Shown in pieces: positions 15,611 through 23,138 of a stretch of DNA of 64,000 nucleotides; positions within the stretch are counted from its first letter, which is position 1, and every line of letters starts with the position of its first letter. The translations under genes and the position numbers were made by a program. Source of the DNA: a virus. Under the pieces are notes generated by a model. That model did not search any database and was not told where the DNA came from. It was given only the letters and a program-made list of their open reading frames with translations. The DNA is taken from IMG/VR virus record IMGVR_UViG_3300042904_000107, positions 1 to 64,000 of that record. One strand, written 5' to 3'.

Positions 15611-16450
15611 TTAAAATATCTGCAAGGACGTGCCGCAAACAGGGCAGAAACGTGAAGTAGAATCACTTCTCTTTCCGCAGGTAGTACACGTTTGCCGCGT
15701 TTTCACGGTGATCGGTTTAGGCACCGGTTTATTTGCGAACGTACCGCGCAACTTCAGGATCAGGACTTCACTCTGCGCCTGAACTGGGAACGAACTGACG
15801 GTGGTAAACTGTTGATTGCTCAAACTACCAGGTACGGTGATACCTTCATCAGACTGCGCCGAAAAACTTGCCGTCGGTGTAGAATTCACCGAATTCAAAA
15901 ACACACTTGAAGTGGAGATTCCTCTGCTAGAGATACCTCTCGACCGTTCCCCACCGGAATCAATCGAATCGAATGAACGGTAGCGCGGGGAATCGACCGA
16001 ACCCTTGAGTGCGGTATTCCAAATTTGTACATCGTGGTTATAACGGATGTTGTCCGGACCGTAATTAATATACGGTCTAGGAATCACCAGCGGTGGATCC
16101 GATTCAGTCCAATACTCAATGCGAATCAAGCCGTCGTCAGCCTTGATACCGCGAAACTCTTCGATTTCCTCAGTTCGCTGGATAAACTTGAATCTGTTTC
16201 CTTGGCTCAGATTCCCGTTCTTGATGAACCGCTGCAATTCGATTTCCGAATTGGCGTGAATCACCAGCAGAGTGCCGTCTGTGGCATCAGTCCCATCGAC
16301 GGTCACTTTGACCATCACTCTCCGTGACTTCAGGTTCTTGATGAGAATGGAATACTCTGAACCAAAAGGAAGCAGAACTGCGTCCTTGTCTTCTCTGAGG
16401 ACTTTACCGTTAACCTTAATAACGGCTACAAGTCCGGTCTGATACATCAT
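15611..16450 (-). CDS. Conserved phage protein with C-terminal zinc ribbon, 279 aa
   Basis: The N-terminal half (GLVAVIKVNGKVLRE, LPFGSEYSILIKNL) is a beta-rich domain I recall from other large phages. A Ser/Thr-rich linker (about 165-235) follows, then a zinc ribbon CTTCGKRSD...CPVCG ending at the C-terminus. AAGGAG lies upstream of the ATG. Related proteins are of unknown function; a structural or host-interaction role is a guess. Confidence 0.75.
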   Translation of the reverse strand: MMYQTGLVAVIKVNGKVLREDKDAVLLPFGSEYSILIKNLKSRRVMVKVTVDGTDATDGTLLVIHANSEIELQRFIKNGNLSQGNRFKFIQRTEEIEEFRGIKADDGLIRIEYWTESDPPLVIPRPYINYGPDNIRYNHDVQIWNTALKGSVDSPRYRSFDSIDSGGERSRGISSRGISTSSVFLNSVNSTPTASFSAQSDEGITVPGSLSNQQFTTVSSFPVQAQSEVLILKLRGTFANKPVPKPITVKTRQTCTTCGKRSDSTSRFCPVCGTSLQIF

Positions 16451-16515
16451 CGTGTCTCCTTATTACAGCCCATCGGCTAAGGGCTCGTCTGTTTAAAGCC
16501 GAATTGATTTAACAA

Positions 16516-16767
16516 CTAATCCGATGCTTCATTCACCGGTATCATGTCATTACTGGAGGCTAAAACCCCTTCGTTTGCAGGTGCTTCCCACCAATCCACA
16601 ATGCATGTGTCATTGCAGAAAAAAGCCAACCGTTCATGTTTTGGTTGGGCAGGGTCACCGACCCAGAGTGTCGTGGGTGTTCCGGTAATCGCTTTTCCGC
16701 AATGTTCGCAGTTTTCCGCAAGCAATCTATATAGCGCGGAATTATCAACAGTCTCTTTTTCGTCCAT
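16516..16767 (-). CDS. Small zinc-finger protein, 83 aa
   Basis: CEHCGKAITG and FFCNDTCIVDWW give four cysteines of a treble-clef finger. The ATG at 16767 is only 7 nt after the CCA end of tRNA-Gly(GCC) and has no Shine-Dalgarno outside the tRNA, so its mRNA may begin at the tRNA processing site. Longer starts would read through the tRNA. Confidence 0.7.
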   Translation of the reverse strand: MDEKETVDNSALYRLLAENCEHCGKAITGTPTTLWVGDPAQPKHERLAFFCNDTCIVDWWEAPANEGVLASSNDMIPVNEASD

Positions 16768-16774
16768 AATATTT

Positions 16775-16850
16775 TGGAGCGGACGGCGGGACTCGAACCC
16801 GCAACCTCTGCCTTGGCAAGGCAGCGCTCTACCAATTGAGCTAAGCCCGC
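16775..16850 (-). tRNA. tRNA-Gly (GCC)
   Basis: Anticodon stem CTGCC/GGCAG with loop TTGCCAA, T-arm GCGGG-TTCGAGT-CCCGC, discriminator T and CCA. The upstream gene's TAG stop lies inside positions 7-9. Confidence 0.93.
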
Positions 16851-17152
16851 AACATCTCCAATGCAAAATCGCTCATATTACAAAACTCCACCCACACGTC
16901 ACCATGACATGGTAGTGGATGACACCAACATCCTAAAGTCTTACCGCGAAGATACTTGACCTTCTCAATAAAACCAGGCTGCTTTGGAGCCCATTCGCGG
17001 AAAGAAGCAATTGCCTCACCTCGCGTCTGAACCTTAAATTCAGCCCTTGTGCATTCCTTGTGTGAGAATGGATTTTGGTAGGGTCCCACACGACCTATGT
17101 ATACATCGTATGGTTCTTTTTGGAAATGGACCAGCTTAGTAGTAAGACTCAT
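16841..17152 (-). CDS. DUF4326-family protein, 103 aa
   Basis: The conserved core reads YIGRVGPYQNPFSH, then FREWAPKQPGF, then LRGKTLGCWCHPLPCHGDV, typical of DUF4326. The Cys/His cluster CWCHPLPCH may bind metal. Activity unknown. The ATG at 17152 is preferred because earlier codons overlap the preceding gene fully. Its stop codon sits in the 5' part of tRNA-Gly(GCC). Confidence 0.8.
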   Translation of the reverse strand: MSLTTKLVHFQKEPYDVYIGRVGPYQNPFSHKECTRAEFKVQTRGEAIASFREWAPKQPGFIEKVKYLRGKTLGCWCHPLPCHGDVWVEFCNMSDFALEMLRA

Positions 17153-17390
17153 TGACCAATTGCATTTCGTATTCCTGAATAACGAAGTTTGCTTCACATA
17201 ACCATTCACACTTTTTCTTCCATGAGGTATACGTCATCATGGTCGTCAAAGCGTTGGATGCGTCATTCTTGCGCTTGTACTTCTTCGCCTTTTCAATCTT
17301 TAGATTCCAACGGTCGTTGACATCCGAATGATAATTGCCTTGATAGTACTCACCGGTATCTAGACGTTTCAATACGAACACTTTTCCCAT
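17136..17390 (-). CDS. Small hypothetical protein, 84 aa
   Basis: Starts MGKVFVLKRLDTGEYY with AGGAG 6 nt upstream. Lys-rich middle and a Trp/Cys-containing helix (WKKKCEWLCEANFVI). No known domain. Overlaps the DUF4326 gene by 17 nt. Confidence 0.7.
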   Translation of the reverse strand: MGKVFVLKRLDTGEYYQGNYHSDVNDRWNLKIEKAKKYKRKNDASNALTTMMTYTSWKKKCEWLCEANFVIQEYEMQLVNESYY

Positions 17391-17400
17391 AAACAACTCC

Positions 17401-17477
17401 TGGAGCGGATACGGGGACTCGAACCCCGCCCCTTTGGGTGGAAGCCAAATATACTAGCCAGTCTATACGTTACCCGC
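17401..17477 (-). tRNA. tRNA-Gly (TCC)
   Basis: Acceptor GCGGGTA/TATCCGC, anticodon stem TTTGG/CCAAA with loop CTTCCAC, discriminator T, CCA encoded. Confidence 0.92.
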
Positions 17478-17487
17478 TTATTTCCTA

Positions 17488-17661
17488 CTACATGCAGGAA
17501 ATAATAGTTGCTGTCATGACAGCAACCGCCATCATTAAATCCTCATCCTGACGGCGCCGATTTTCTTCCTGCTTTTTATTCCACTTATCATTGCAGGCTT
17601 GGCACCCACATCGCGGTGGATAGATCGCCTGGTAATCTTTAAAGTATTTACATTTTTCCAT
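17488..17661 (-). CDS. Small Cys-rich protein with C-terminal hydrophobic segment, 57 aa
   Basis: MEKCKYF...PRCGCQACNDKW at the N-terminus could bind zinc; a charged linker is followed by MMAVAVMTATIISCM, long enough to span or insert into a membrane. The ATG is 7 nt after the CCA of tRNA-Gln(CTG) with no clear ribosome site. Confidence 0.55.
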   Translation of the reverse strand: MEKCKYFKDYQAIYPPRCGCQACNDKWNKKQEENRRRQDEDLMMAVAVMTATIISCM

Positions 17662-17667
17662 AAATTT

Positions 17668-17743
17668 TGGCTGGGAGAGGTGGATTTGAACCACCGTCTT
17701 TGGGGTCAGAACCCAAGATCCTAGGCCGCTGAACGATCTCCCA
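17668..17743 (-). tRNA. tRNA-Gln (CTG)
   Basis: Acceptor TGGGAGA/TCTCCCA, anticodon stem TTGGG/CCCAA with loop TTCTGAC, discriminator G, CCA encoded. Confidence 0.92.
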
Positions 17744-17748
17744 ATGTG

Positions 17749-17994
17749 CTACTCTCCAGTGGAGAGAAACTGTTTGAGAGCATTCAATCCAGCAGTTGTC
17801 GTGTAGCCGACTTTGACAACTACACCGTCTTCCATGTAGTGCCACTCATTCCCAGGAATATCAATAAGGATGACATTCTGCCCACCGTCTATCCAGGACA
17901 CATGACCATGTACTACGGGTGTCGTTTGACGCTTAAATCCGTATGCACTTAAATCGACATTTTTTGACTCGGAAATGATCTCTCTCAGTGTCAT
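17749..17994 (-). CDS. Small hypothetical protein, 81 aa
   Basis: Predicted beta-rich (VSWIDGGQNVILIDIPG, HYMEDGVVVKVGYTT) with a C-terminal helix. No family recognised. Confidence 0.65.
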   Translation of the reverse strand: MTLREIISESKNVDLSAYGFKRQTTPVVHGHVSWIDGGQNVILIDIPGNEWHYMEDGVVVKVGYTTTAGLNALKQFLSTGE

Positions 17995-18008
17995 ACTCGT
18001 ATTTAGTC

Positions 18009-18049
18009 AACAAATGTGGCCAGCAGTCTGGGATCGTCGGGGATCGCGC
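18009..18049 (-). repeat. Dispersed repeat, copy 1
   Basis: About 41 bp that recur at 36895-36935; both contain the identical 13-mer GTCTGGGATCGTC and a TGTGGCC block. Each copy lies downstream of a minus-strand gene or operon end. Confidence 0.5.
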
Positions 18050-18051
18050 TC

Positions 18052-18288
18052 TTAATTGTCGTTCATACTATCAGCAATCGCGTTAATGTCAATAACTCCC
18101 ATTAAAACGAGGACAGCATTCGAGACAAATTGAATTCCGAGCCAGACGAAAAACGGATACACCAATTCCGTAAGTCCGGCAGTTAATGCGAGGGCCAAAA
18201 CGGCGACTCCAATATTCACGAAAAAGAACGCGAATGTGGTTCTTCTATTCTTCGTGGCAATACTTGTGCGTTCTTGTTCAGGACTCAT
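18052..18288 (-). CDS. Two-pass membrane protein, 78 aa
   Basis: Hydrophobic spans at about residues 19-41 and 46-68, with a basic N-terminus. Coupled by ATGA overlap to the preceding membrane-protein gene, so the two may act together. Function unknown. Confidence 0.7.
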   Translation of the reverse strand: MSPEQERTSIATKNRRTTFAFFFVNIGVAVLALALTAGLTELVYPFFVWLGIQFVSNAVLVLMGVIDINAIADSMNDN

Positions 18289-18491
18289 ACACTCTTGATC
18301 CCGAACAAGGCAATAAACATGCCGATCAGAGCCATGATTCCGACGAGAATCGCAAAGAGCGCCAAGCTACCGGCCGCTCCCGCAAGTCCGCCACAGAAGA
18401 AGAGGGTGAAGACTGCGAAAAGGATCCAGAAAACAATAAGCTGGTTTTCTGAGACTTCCTTACCCATTAGGGTGTATTCGTTGTATGCCAT
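18285..18491 (-). CDS. Two-pass membrane protein, 68 aa
   Basis: Two long hydrophobic, Gly/Ala-rich spans (LIVFWILFAVFTLFFCGGL, LALFAILVGIMALIGMFIAL). GGAGG lies 6 nt upstream of the ATG at 18491, and a 7-bp hairpin (AAGGCAC/GTGCCTT) precedes it. Holin-like shape, but lysis involvement is speculative. Confidence 0.7.
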   Translation of the reverse strand: MAYNEYTLMGKEVSENQLIVFWILFAVFTLFFCGGLAGAAGSLALFAILVGIMALIGMFIALFGIKSV

Positions 18492-18552
18492 AATAACCTC
18501 CGAAGGCACTACTTCCGTGCCTTATCTTTTCGTTCAGCGGCAAGTAACGCCA

Positions 18553-19695
18553 CTACTTCTTTTTCTTCTTTGCGTCCATATCGCGAGGATCTCTTATCCC
18601 AATACCACGAGGGAAACGAGGCTTGTTTTCTTTTGTGCGGTTTTGATATCGAACTTTACACCATTGTCCAACGTACTGTTTGGCGTACCGGTAATACTCT
18701 TCACGCTTTTCTTGGGTGGTCTTTGGAACTACTTCAAATGGGCGCCCCTCTTCCTGAACACATTCCCAGATAACAGACTTTTCAAACTTACCAACACCAT
18801 GCGTGAAACCGACAATCTTGAATTCATCGTCCATGGAAGACTTGACTTTCAACAGGTCATGGGATCGGTGACCGAAAAGATACAATCCGTTCGCGTTCCG
18901 GCCCATCGCGCCTTCGTAGCCCTGCTCGACCAGTTTGTCTTCCCAGTCCAGGACCTCTTGCGCGTTCTTTGCTTTGCCAACGACCTTGACGAACTTAACC
19001 ATGTTCGTCTTGTTGAGGTTCTTGGCAAAGAACATCGCCAGATTGTGATACCGAGTCTCCCACGGGTGATTCTTGCCGTTTTCGTCAAGCGGCATATCGT
19101 AGACGTGGTATTCAAGCCGCGCGGTTTCGGGATAAATCTTCTTCGTCCACGAGGCGATGTCTTCGAACAACACACCGTGGATGTAGAGTTCACCGTCGAG
19201 AACCATATCCTTCGGCAGGTACTCTTCCAACTCACGGATGATGTGAACGGGTGCTTCCCATTCTTTACCGCCGCGTGTGCCGAGGACTACTCGGTCACCG
19301 TCCCAGAATGCCATTGCGCGGGCACCGTCGAGTTTCGGCTGGATGTCCAGCGGGTACTTCGCCTTCTTACTGAAGACTCCTGGCTTCTTGGGATCTTTGA
19401 ACGGGTGCGCCAGCATCGGAAGAAAGACTTCCTCTTGCGCGTCTTCGACCGTCTCGGAGTATTTGCGCTCGACCTTGTTCGTCCACATGGACTTGGCCTC
19501 GCGGTCAGCTTGCTCCTTCGGCGACGTTTCATTGGCGCGGCCGACGTTCTTTGCCTCACACTTGATTCCAGGTGTACGTTGAAGCGCTCCGCCGATCTGA
19601 CCGTGTTCGGTGAAAATCGTATCACCTTCTGTCCAGATCTTCCATTGCCAGGTTGCTCCGCTTTTACCTTTGTGGTACAGCGTCGGAAATTTCAC
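18553..19695 (-). CDS. ATP-dependent DNA ligase with N-terminal WGR-like domain
   Basis: 380 residues. Residues 1-80 resemble a WGR domain (GATWQWKIWTEGDTIFTEHGQIGG). The ligase core begins with QPKLDGARAM (motif I, catalytic Lys), then DGELYIHG (III), EGAMGR (IV) and DLLKVK (V). The C-terminal OB part ends FPRGIGIRDPRDM. It seals nicks during replication or repair. The start is GTG, overlapping the upstream stop by 4 nt (GTGA). It is not T4 gp30, which lacks the WGR-like part. Confidence 0.88.
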   Translation of the reverse strand: MKFPTLYHKGKSGATWQWKIWTEGDTIFTEHGQIGGALQRTPGIKCEAKNVGRANETSPKEQADREAKSMWTNKVERKYSETVEDAQEEVFLPMLAHPFKDPKKPGVFSKKAKYPLDIQPKLDGARAMAFWDGDRVVLGTRGGKEWEAPVHIIRELEEYLPKDMVLDGELYIHGVLFEDIASWTKKIYPETARLEYHVYDMPLDENGKNHPWETRYHNLAMFFAKNLNKTNMVKFVKVVGKAKNAQEVLDWEDKLVEQGYEGAMGRNANGLYLFGHRSHDLLKVKSSMDDEFKIVGFTHGVGKFEKSVIWECVQEEGRPFEVVPKTTQEKREEYYRYAKQYVGQWCKVRYQNRTKENKPRFPRGIGIRDPRDMDAKKKKK

Positions 19696-19850
19696 TGACC
19701 AAGCTCCTCATTGAGACGAACGACCTTCACGTCTACACACCATGGACCAAGGATTTTCTGGACCCGATCCTTGAAAAATGCCTCCGCTTGATCTGTTTGC
19801 GGGAACTGTGTATCTAGTTCAATCTGGAGTGTGTGACGGTAGTTCATCAT
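19692..19850 (-). CDS. Small hypothetical protein, 52 aa
   Basis: MMNYRHTLQIELDTQFPQ... with a DQAEAFFKDRVQKILG helix. It is coupled to the ligase by a 4-nt overlap and is the first gene after the promoter at 19870-19899. No motif recognised. Confidence 0.65.
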   Translation of the reverse strand: MMNYRHTLQIELDTQFPQTDQAEAFFKDRVQKILGPWCVDVKVVRLNEELGQ

Positions 19851-19869
19851 AAGATTATCTCACATGTTC

Positions 19870-19899
19870 ATAATAACACGAACGTAGGCCGGTAGTCAA
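19870..19899 (-). promoter_or_regulatory. Promoter upstream of the ligase operon
   Basis: TTGACT and TATTAT with an 18-nt spacer containing GGCC; AGGCC also lies just before the -35. Confidence 0.55.
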
Positions 19900-19908
19900 G
19901 GCCTAAAA

Positions 19909-20109
19909 TTACTTACCGAGTGGACACCATTTAGGAGTCTCACACTCTTTTCGTTTGTTGTACGGCCGGCAGGCGACCGTAACGTTTCGCTTTGCTAGAC
20001 GGCACATCACCTTCTGGTCATCGTCACAGAACCAATCATGTGGATCCGGATCCGGAAGTACCTCGTGGTGTGGGCAGTCCATGCAATTGTCAATTTGAAT
20101 CAGTGGCAT
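19909..20109 (-). CDS. Cys-rich small protein, 66 aa
   Basis: Seven cysteines (CMDCPHH, WFCDD, VMCRL, VACRP, ECETPKWCPLG) suggest a metal-binding or disulfide-bonded fold. No family recognised. Confidence 0.65.
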   Translation of the reverse strand: MPLIQIDNCMDCPHHEVLPDPDPHDWFCDDDQKVMCRLAKRNVTVACRPYNKRKECETPKWCPLGK

Positions 20110-20188
20110 TGTTTGTCCTCACAATGAGCATGCCGCAAATAACTCCAGCGACAAATGTGATGGTAGCAATTACAAGTGTGGTAAGCAT
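20090..20188 (-). CDS. 32-aa single-pass membrane peptide
   Basis: MLTTLVIATITFVAGVICGML is a clear transmembrane span; the tail is polar. It overlaps the following gene by 20 nt and its ribosome site is weak, so it may be expressed poorly or be fortuitous. Confidence 0.35.
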   Translation of the reverse strand: MLTTLVIATITFVAGVICGMLIVRTNNATDSN

Positions 20189-20203
20189 CCTAATCAGCCT
20201 GGT

Positions 20204-20231
20204 GGCTAGTCCGGCTCACGCGGGACTAGCC
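20204..20231. promoter_or_regulatory. 9-bp perfect hairpin GGCTAGTCC/GGACTAGCC
   Basis: A 10-nt loop separates the arms. It lies in a 200-nt stretch with no convincing gene upstream of the small membrane peptide, and there is no U-run on either side. Confidence 0.45.
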
Positions 20232-20305
20232 TAAAGGAGGTGGCGCACTTGCTCAAGGTACGCGCTTTTGGTGGCCAGGCGTCCCCACCAGAATTGTTTC
20301 AGGGC

Positions 20306-20370
20306 TGTTCAGTAACATAACCAGAGTTTCGAACCTCTCCTATGCTTTTCATGGCACCCGATGCTGAACA
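20306..20370 (-). ncRNA. tRNA-like three-way-junction RNA
   Basis: Closing stem TGTTCAG/CTGAACA with two inner hairpins, GTGC-CATGAAAA-GCAT and AGAG-GTTCGAAA-CTCT. The second resembles a T-arm with an extra base. No D-arm and no CCA, so this is a degenerate or mimic tRNA rather than a decoding one. Confidence 0.45.
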
Positions 20371-20398
20371 AGCTACCAACGAGCGTTCCGCGGACAAC

Positions 20399-20545
20399 TT
20401 AATTCGTTTTCTTCGGATTGTAGATGACCAGTTCACTGAGCGGAGACAAACTAACTCCATTATCCGTTGATCCCACAACTGAATACATCTTGGGATCAAA
20501 TCCTAATTTCGAGAGTAATTCTTCAATGGTTATGGTTATTGTCAT
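20399..20545 (-). CDS. Small hypothetical protein, 48 aa
   Basis: Starts MTITITIEELLSKLGFDPK, similar to the N-terminus of the protein at 13445-13651. It ends YNPKKTN. Placed between a tRNA-like RNA and tRNA-Thr. Confidence 0.55.
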   Translation of the reverse strand: MTITITIEELLSKLGFDPKMYSVVGSTDNGVSLSPLSELVIYNPKKTN

Positions 20546-20553
20546 AGCGATTC

Positions 20554-20630
20554 TGGAGCCGGTGGAGGCATTCGAAACCTCGCCCTGGGCTTTACAAGAG
20601 CCCCGCTCTGGCCACCTGAGCTACACCGGC
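20554..20630 (-). tRNA. tRNA-Thr (TGT)
   Basis: Acceptor GCCGGTG/CACCGGC, anticodon loop CTTGTAA, CCA encoded. Its first base directly abuts the stop codon of the HNH gene. Confidence 0.92.
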
Positions 20631-21050
20631 TTAAAAACTTTTACCTGCAAGGAAACGTTGTCGTCTCTTATATCGACCATTTCCTTTATTTAGAGCACGA
20701 AACGTAGCCGTCAAACTATGACAGTTCGGACAAATAAGAGTCAAGTTCTCTTCCTGATTGTTATCCGAATTACCATCAATATGTTCCACTTCAAGTGGTA
20801 TCAATCCCGAATGAGGATTAACTTCACACCATCCACACCGACTACATTTACTACCAAACTTTTCAAACAAATACGCTCGAATCTGCCTCGAATACTTCGT
20901 AATCTTACCAGACTTCCAACGACTAATAAACGATGCACGTTGATAAGCACCCTGGCATTTATTACTGCAATACTTCGTTGCTTTTCGGTGTATTTGATCT
21001 CCACAATTCAAACAATATTTGGGAGATCGTTCTTTCTTCTGTCGCGGCAC
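20631..21050 (-). CDS. HNH homing endonuclease with zinc ribbon
   Basis: 139 residues. The N-terminus has a zinc finger (YCLNCGDQIH...YCSNKC); the HNH core is CSRCGWCE, EVEHIDGNSDNNQEENLTLICPNCHS, which includes the catalytic His and the second metal cysteine pair. GTG start at 21050. It ends exactly at the 5' end of tRNA-Thr and lies after a promoter-driven noncoding region, consistent with an insertion beside a tRNA. Confidence 0.88.
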   Translation of the reverse strand: MPRQKKERSPKYCLNCGDQIHRKATKYCSNKCQGAYQRASFISRWKSGKITKYSRQIRAYLFEKFGSKCSRCGWCEVNPHSGLIPLEVEHIDGNSDNNQEENLTLICPNCHSLTATFRALNKGNGRYKRRQRFLAGKSF

Positions 21051-21176
21051 AGAATTATCTATGCCGTCAAACCTCCGGTGCGGCCTTGGTATTAGACTGA
21101 TTTATAATGACCGCACGTTATAAAAACTTAGTTCCCTTGTAGGCGTGGACAGACGCCTCGTTAATCATTTAGTGCT

Positions 21177-21223
21177 GAGGCTGGGAGGAATCGAACCTAC
21201 CATTTCATTCAGCAGGCAGCCTC
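21177..21223 (-). ncRNA. Acceptor/T-arm minihelix without D and anticodon arms
   Basis: GAGGCTG pairs with CAGCCTC (7 bp) and a T-arm GTAGG-TTCGATT-CCTCC follows; only 14 nt replace the D and anticodon arms. It could be a tRNA mimic or part of the larger RNA. Confidence 0.45.
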
Positions 21224-21850
21224 TAGAAAGCTACAGGGGAGTCACCCCCATGTCCACCGAATGGGTGCTGGATACCAGACCACCACTCACTTTAAAGTGA
21301 GCCGTTTTAACCAATAAACGTACAACCCCACAAAACTGTGGACCCCTAAATCTCTAGGAACTTACAACCAAGGATACAACTTTTGCATGATTTACTCCGC
21401 GTGTGGTGTGCTATTACGCCAAAGAATCCACGGCCGAGTTTCCCAACCCAACTATCATCCGCAAAGTTCTCGGCAAAGACTCGATGATAGCCCCGACAAA
21501 GTTGCCGGCTCGGGCGGTAACGCAATTCACTCTTTAAATGATGGCTGCCTCTAAGCCAACATTCCACATATAAACAACTCCGAAGGGCGCTTTCGCACCC
21601 TGAGAACTTCTTTGCAACCGCTCATTCGCGAAATTAAGCAATTGCCTCGCAGCCAAGGGATCAACTTGACGCGGAATTAAATTTGTGAACAACCATTTTC
21701 GGTGGCGCCTTACCGTCTGCTTCGCTCGTTATGTCACGTTTCCTGTGGACTTAATTGTCTCACTATCTCGTGCCGTGACTACCGACTGTCTACGACTTTG
21801 GACGTCTCGGTCGGCGGCTATCCAGAACAACTACCATAATTCTATTATCT

Positions 21851-21919
21851 TGACACATCGGATTTGCACCGATGACTCCCGGTTTAAATTCAGGCACTTT
21901 CCTACTAAGCTAGTGTCAT
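21851..21919 (-). tRNA. tRNA-like RNA with apparent UUA anticodon
   Basis: Acceptor TGACAC/GTGTCA, D-arm GCTT/AAGT, T-arm ATCGG-TGCAAAT-CCGAT. The anticodon arm is CCTG-AATTTAAAC-CGGG; with the usual 7-nt loop the anticodon is TTA, which would read UAA. An A-C pair closes the loop and CCA is absent, so it may not be a working tRNA. Confidence 0.4.
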
Positions 21920-22035
21920 ACAAATTACGGTATTATACTTCTATCATATTCTCAAGGTACTTTTAATTAATTTTATTTTAATGTATCATTTGGATTTACC
22001 AAATAATCTTAACTGCTCTTGTCTCAACTATTATT

Positions 22036-22064
22036 AGTCTAACATGGTTATAATGGCCTGTCAA
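22036..22064 (-). promoter_or_regulatory. Promoter for the 21.1-22.0 kb noncoding region
   Basis: TTGACA, 17-nt spacer, TAGACT. GGCC elements flank the -35 on both sides, as in several other promoters in the window. Confidence 0.6.
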
Positions 22065-22090
22065 TATAGGCCATTATATTGTACTACAGG

Positions 22091-22165
22091 TGGCGGGACA
22101 TGGGGGAATTGAACCCCCGTCGCCTGGTAGACAGCCAAGCATCTTAGCCTCTAGAAGAATGTCCC
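22091..22165 (-). tRNA. tRNA-Asp (GTC)
   Basis: Acceptor GGGACAT/ATGTCCC, anticodon loop CTGTCTA, discriminator G, CCA encoded. Confidence 0.92.
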
Positions 22166-22171
22166 CAAACT

Positions 22172-22405
22172 TTATTCCGTTACTTCAAACGCCGCAGTCG
22201 GAAAGATTTGCTCAATCTCGATAACGGTTTCAGGTCCGGTCAACCCAGTAATGAACTTCGCATACAAGTTAAATCCGGGAACATGACCTTTGAGCCAGTA
22301 ACGTACTCTCCTAAAGCATCCGTTCTGATAAACAACTTGGTGACCCACAACAGGGAAACCATATATTTCTTTTCGGTCAGCGCTTGGCGCGATAATCGTT
22401 GACAT
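22172..22405 (-). CDS. Small hypothetical protein, 77 aa
   Basis: Soluble, mixed composition, with IYGFPVVGHQVVYQNG and ITGLTGPETVIEIEQ segments. It overlaps the zinc-ribbon gene upstream by 29 nt. No family recognised. Confidence 0.65.
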   Translation of the reverse strand: MSTIIAPSADRKEIYGFPVVGHQVVYQNGCFRRVRYWLKGHVPGFNLYAKFITGLTGPETVIEIEQIFPTAAFEVTE

Positions 22406-22583
22406 AGAACCCCGAACCGACGAATTTTAACGAAGGCACGGAGATTAAACGTTCAACATGACCATTACAAACATCAGGATCTCCGAGATAATCAGCATGA
22501 GTATCTAGGGGTGGATCCGACATGCGCTGTTTGACGGTGAAGTTTGCCCCACAGCGTCCGCATTCATATTCATAAAACGGCAT
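22377..22583 (-). CDS. FmdB-like zinc-ribbon protein, 68 aa
   Basis: MPFYEYECGRCGANFTVKQRMSDPPL and VERLISVPSLKFVGSGFYVNDYR match the FmdB regulator pattern. The first CxxC is intact; the second metal pair is reduced to a CNGH. Probably a DNA- or RNA-associated zinc ribbon. Confidence 0.8.
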   Translation of the reverse strand: MPFYEYECGRCGANFTVKQRMSDPPLDTHADYLGDPDVCNGHVERLISVPSLKFVGSGFYVNDYRAKR

Positions 22584-22666
22584 TATTCATACCTTGGAGG
22601 AATTCTATCTAACCTACGTGCATGATAACTCCGGCTAGCTATTGCAGGTCGGGGGAATATAGGTTG

Positions 22667-22752
22667 TGGTAGCCTAGGAGAGACTTGAACTCTCACGGGT
22701 TTCCCCACACGGGTTTGAGCCGTGCGCGTGCTGCCGATTTCGCCACTAGGCT
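22667..22752 (-). tRNA. tRNA-Leu (CAA)
   Basis: Class II with long variable arm, anticodon stem CACGG/CCGTG with loop CTCAAAC, acceptor AGCCTAG/CTAGGCT, CCA encoded. Confidence 0.93.
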
Positions 22753-22955
22753 GTGAAACCATACCGAATTTTTCGAGTCAGGAGCCATGCTGAGAGCACC
22801 ACGAGGACCGGTGACGCATATGAGCCCATGATACAAAGAGCAATTCCGGACATCAGTCCGAGAAAACCTACCAAAAGCGCAAAGATATCCCAAGCAGTAT
22901 CAATAGCGGGACTGACCGTCAACTTACGATTAAGAACTGTCCAAAGTTTTCTCAT
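22746..22955 (-). CDS. Two-pass membrane protein, 69 aa
   Basis: A basic N-terminus and two hydrophobic spans (DIFALLVGFLGLMSGIALCIM, SPVLVVLSAWLL). The stop codon TAG is provided by the acceptor strand of tRNA-Leu(CAA), so the gene and tRNA overlap by 7 nt. GAGGTG is 3 nt before the ATG. Confidence 0.65.
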   Translation of the reverse strand: MRKLWTVLNRKLTVSPAIDTAWDIFALLVGFLGLMSGIALCIMGSYASPVLVVLSAWLLTRKIRYGFTA

Positions 22956-23055
22956 AATCACCTCGTTGCAAGATAGAGTAAAATCACCACATCATGCATG
23001 AACTGAGCAAGATATGGCGCATGAATGTAGAGACTTACTACTAATGTACGCATCC

Positions 23056-23129
23056 TGGAGTGACGTGTGAGATTTGAACTCACCCTGACGGTTCCACAGA
23101 CCGTCGTGCTACCACTACACCATCGCCAC
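23056..23129 (-). tRNA. tRNA-His (GTG)
   Basis: Anticodon stem ACGGT/ACCGT with loop CTGTGGA, T-arm GTGAG-TTCAAAT-CTCAC, a G at position -1, and CCA. Confidence 0.9.
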
Positions 23130-23138
23130 CAAAATAAT

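Larger units (their letters stand above)
21100..22030 (-). ncRNA. About 0.9-kb structured noncoding RNA region
   Basis: No credible gene for more than 900 nt, yet the region has its own promoter (22036-22064). Visible helices include CTATCATC/GATGATAG (around 21452-21490), the palindrome CTCACTTTAAAGTGAG near 21286-21301, CCACA/TGTGG near 21328, GGGTGC-GAAA-GCGCCC near 21585-21600 and an acceptor/T-arm minihelix (21177-21223). A tRNA-like segment lies near its 5' end. Size, tRNA neighbours and stable tetraloops recall GOLLD/ROOL-type phage RNAs; the family is not proven. Confidence 0.5.

Noticed and set aside
16640-16866. N-terminal extension of the small zinc-finger gene across tRNA-Gly.
   Set aside because: The extension translates the tRNA itself; the ATG at 16767 after the CCA is the reasonable start.
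18274-19698. 474-codon plus-strand reading frame.
   Set aside because: It is antisense to the DNA ligase and a membrane-protein gene, which both have clear domains; its composition is that of a shadow frame.
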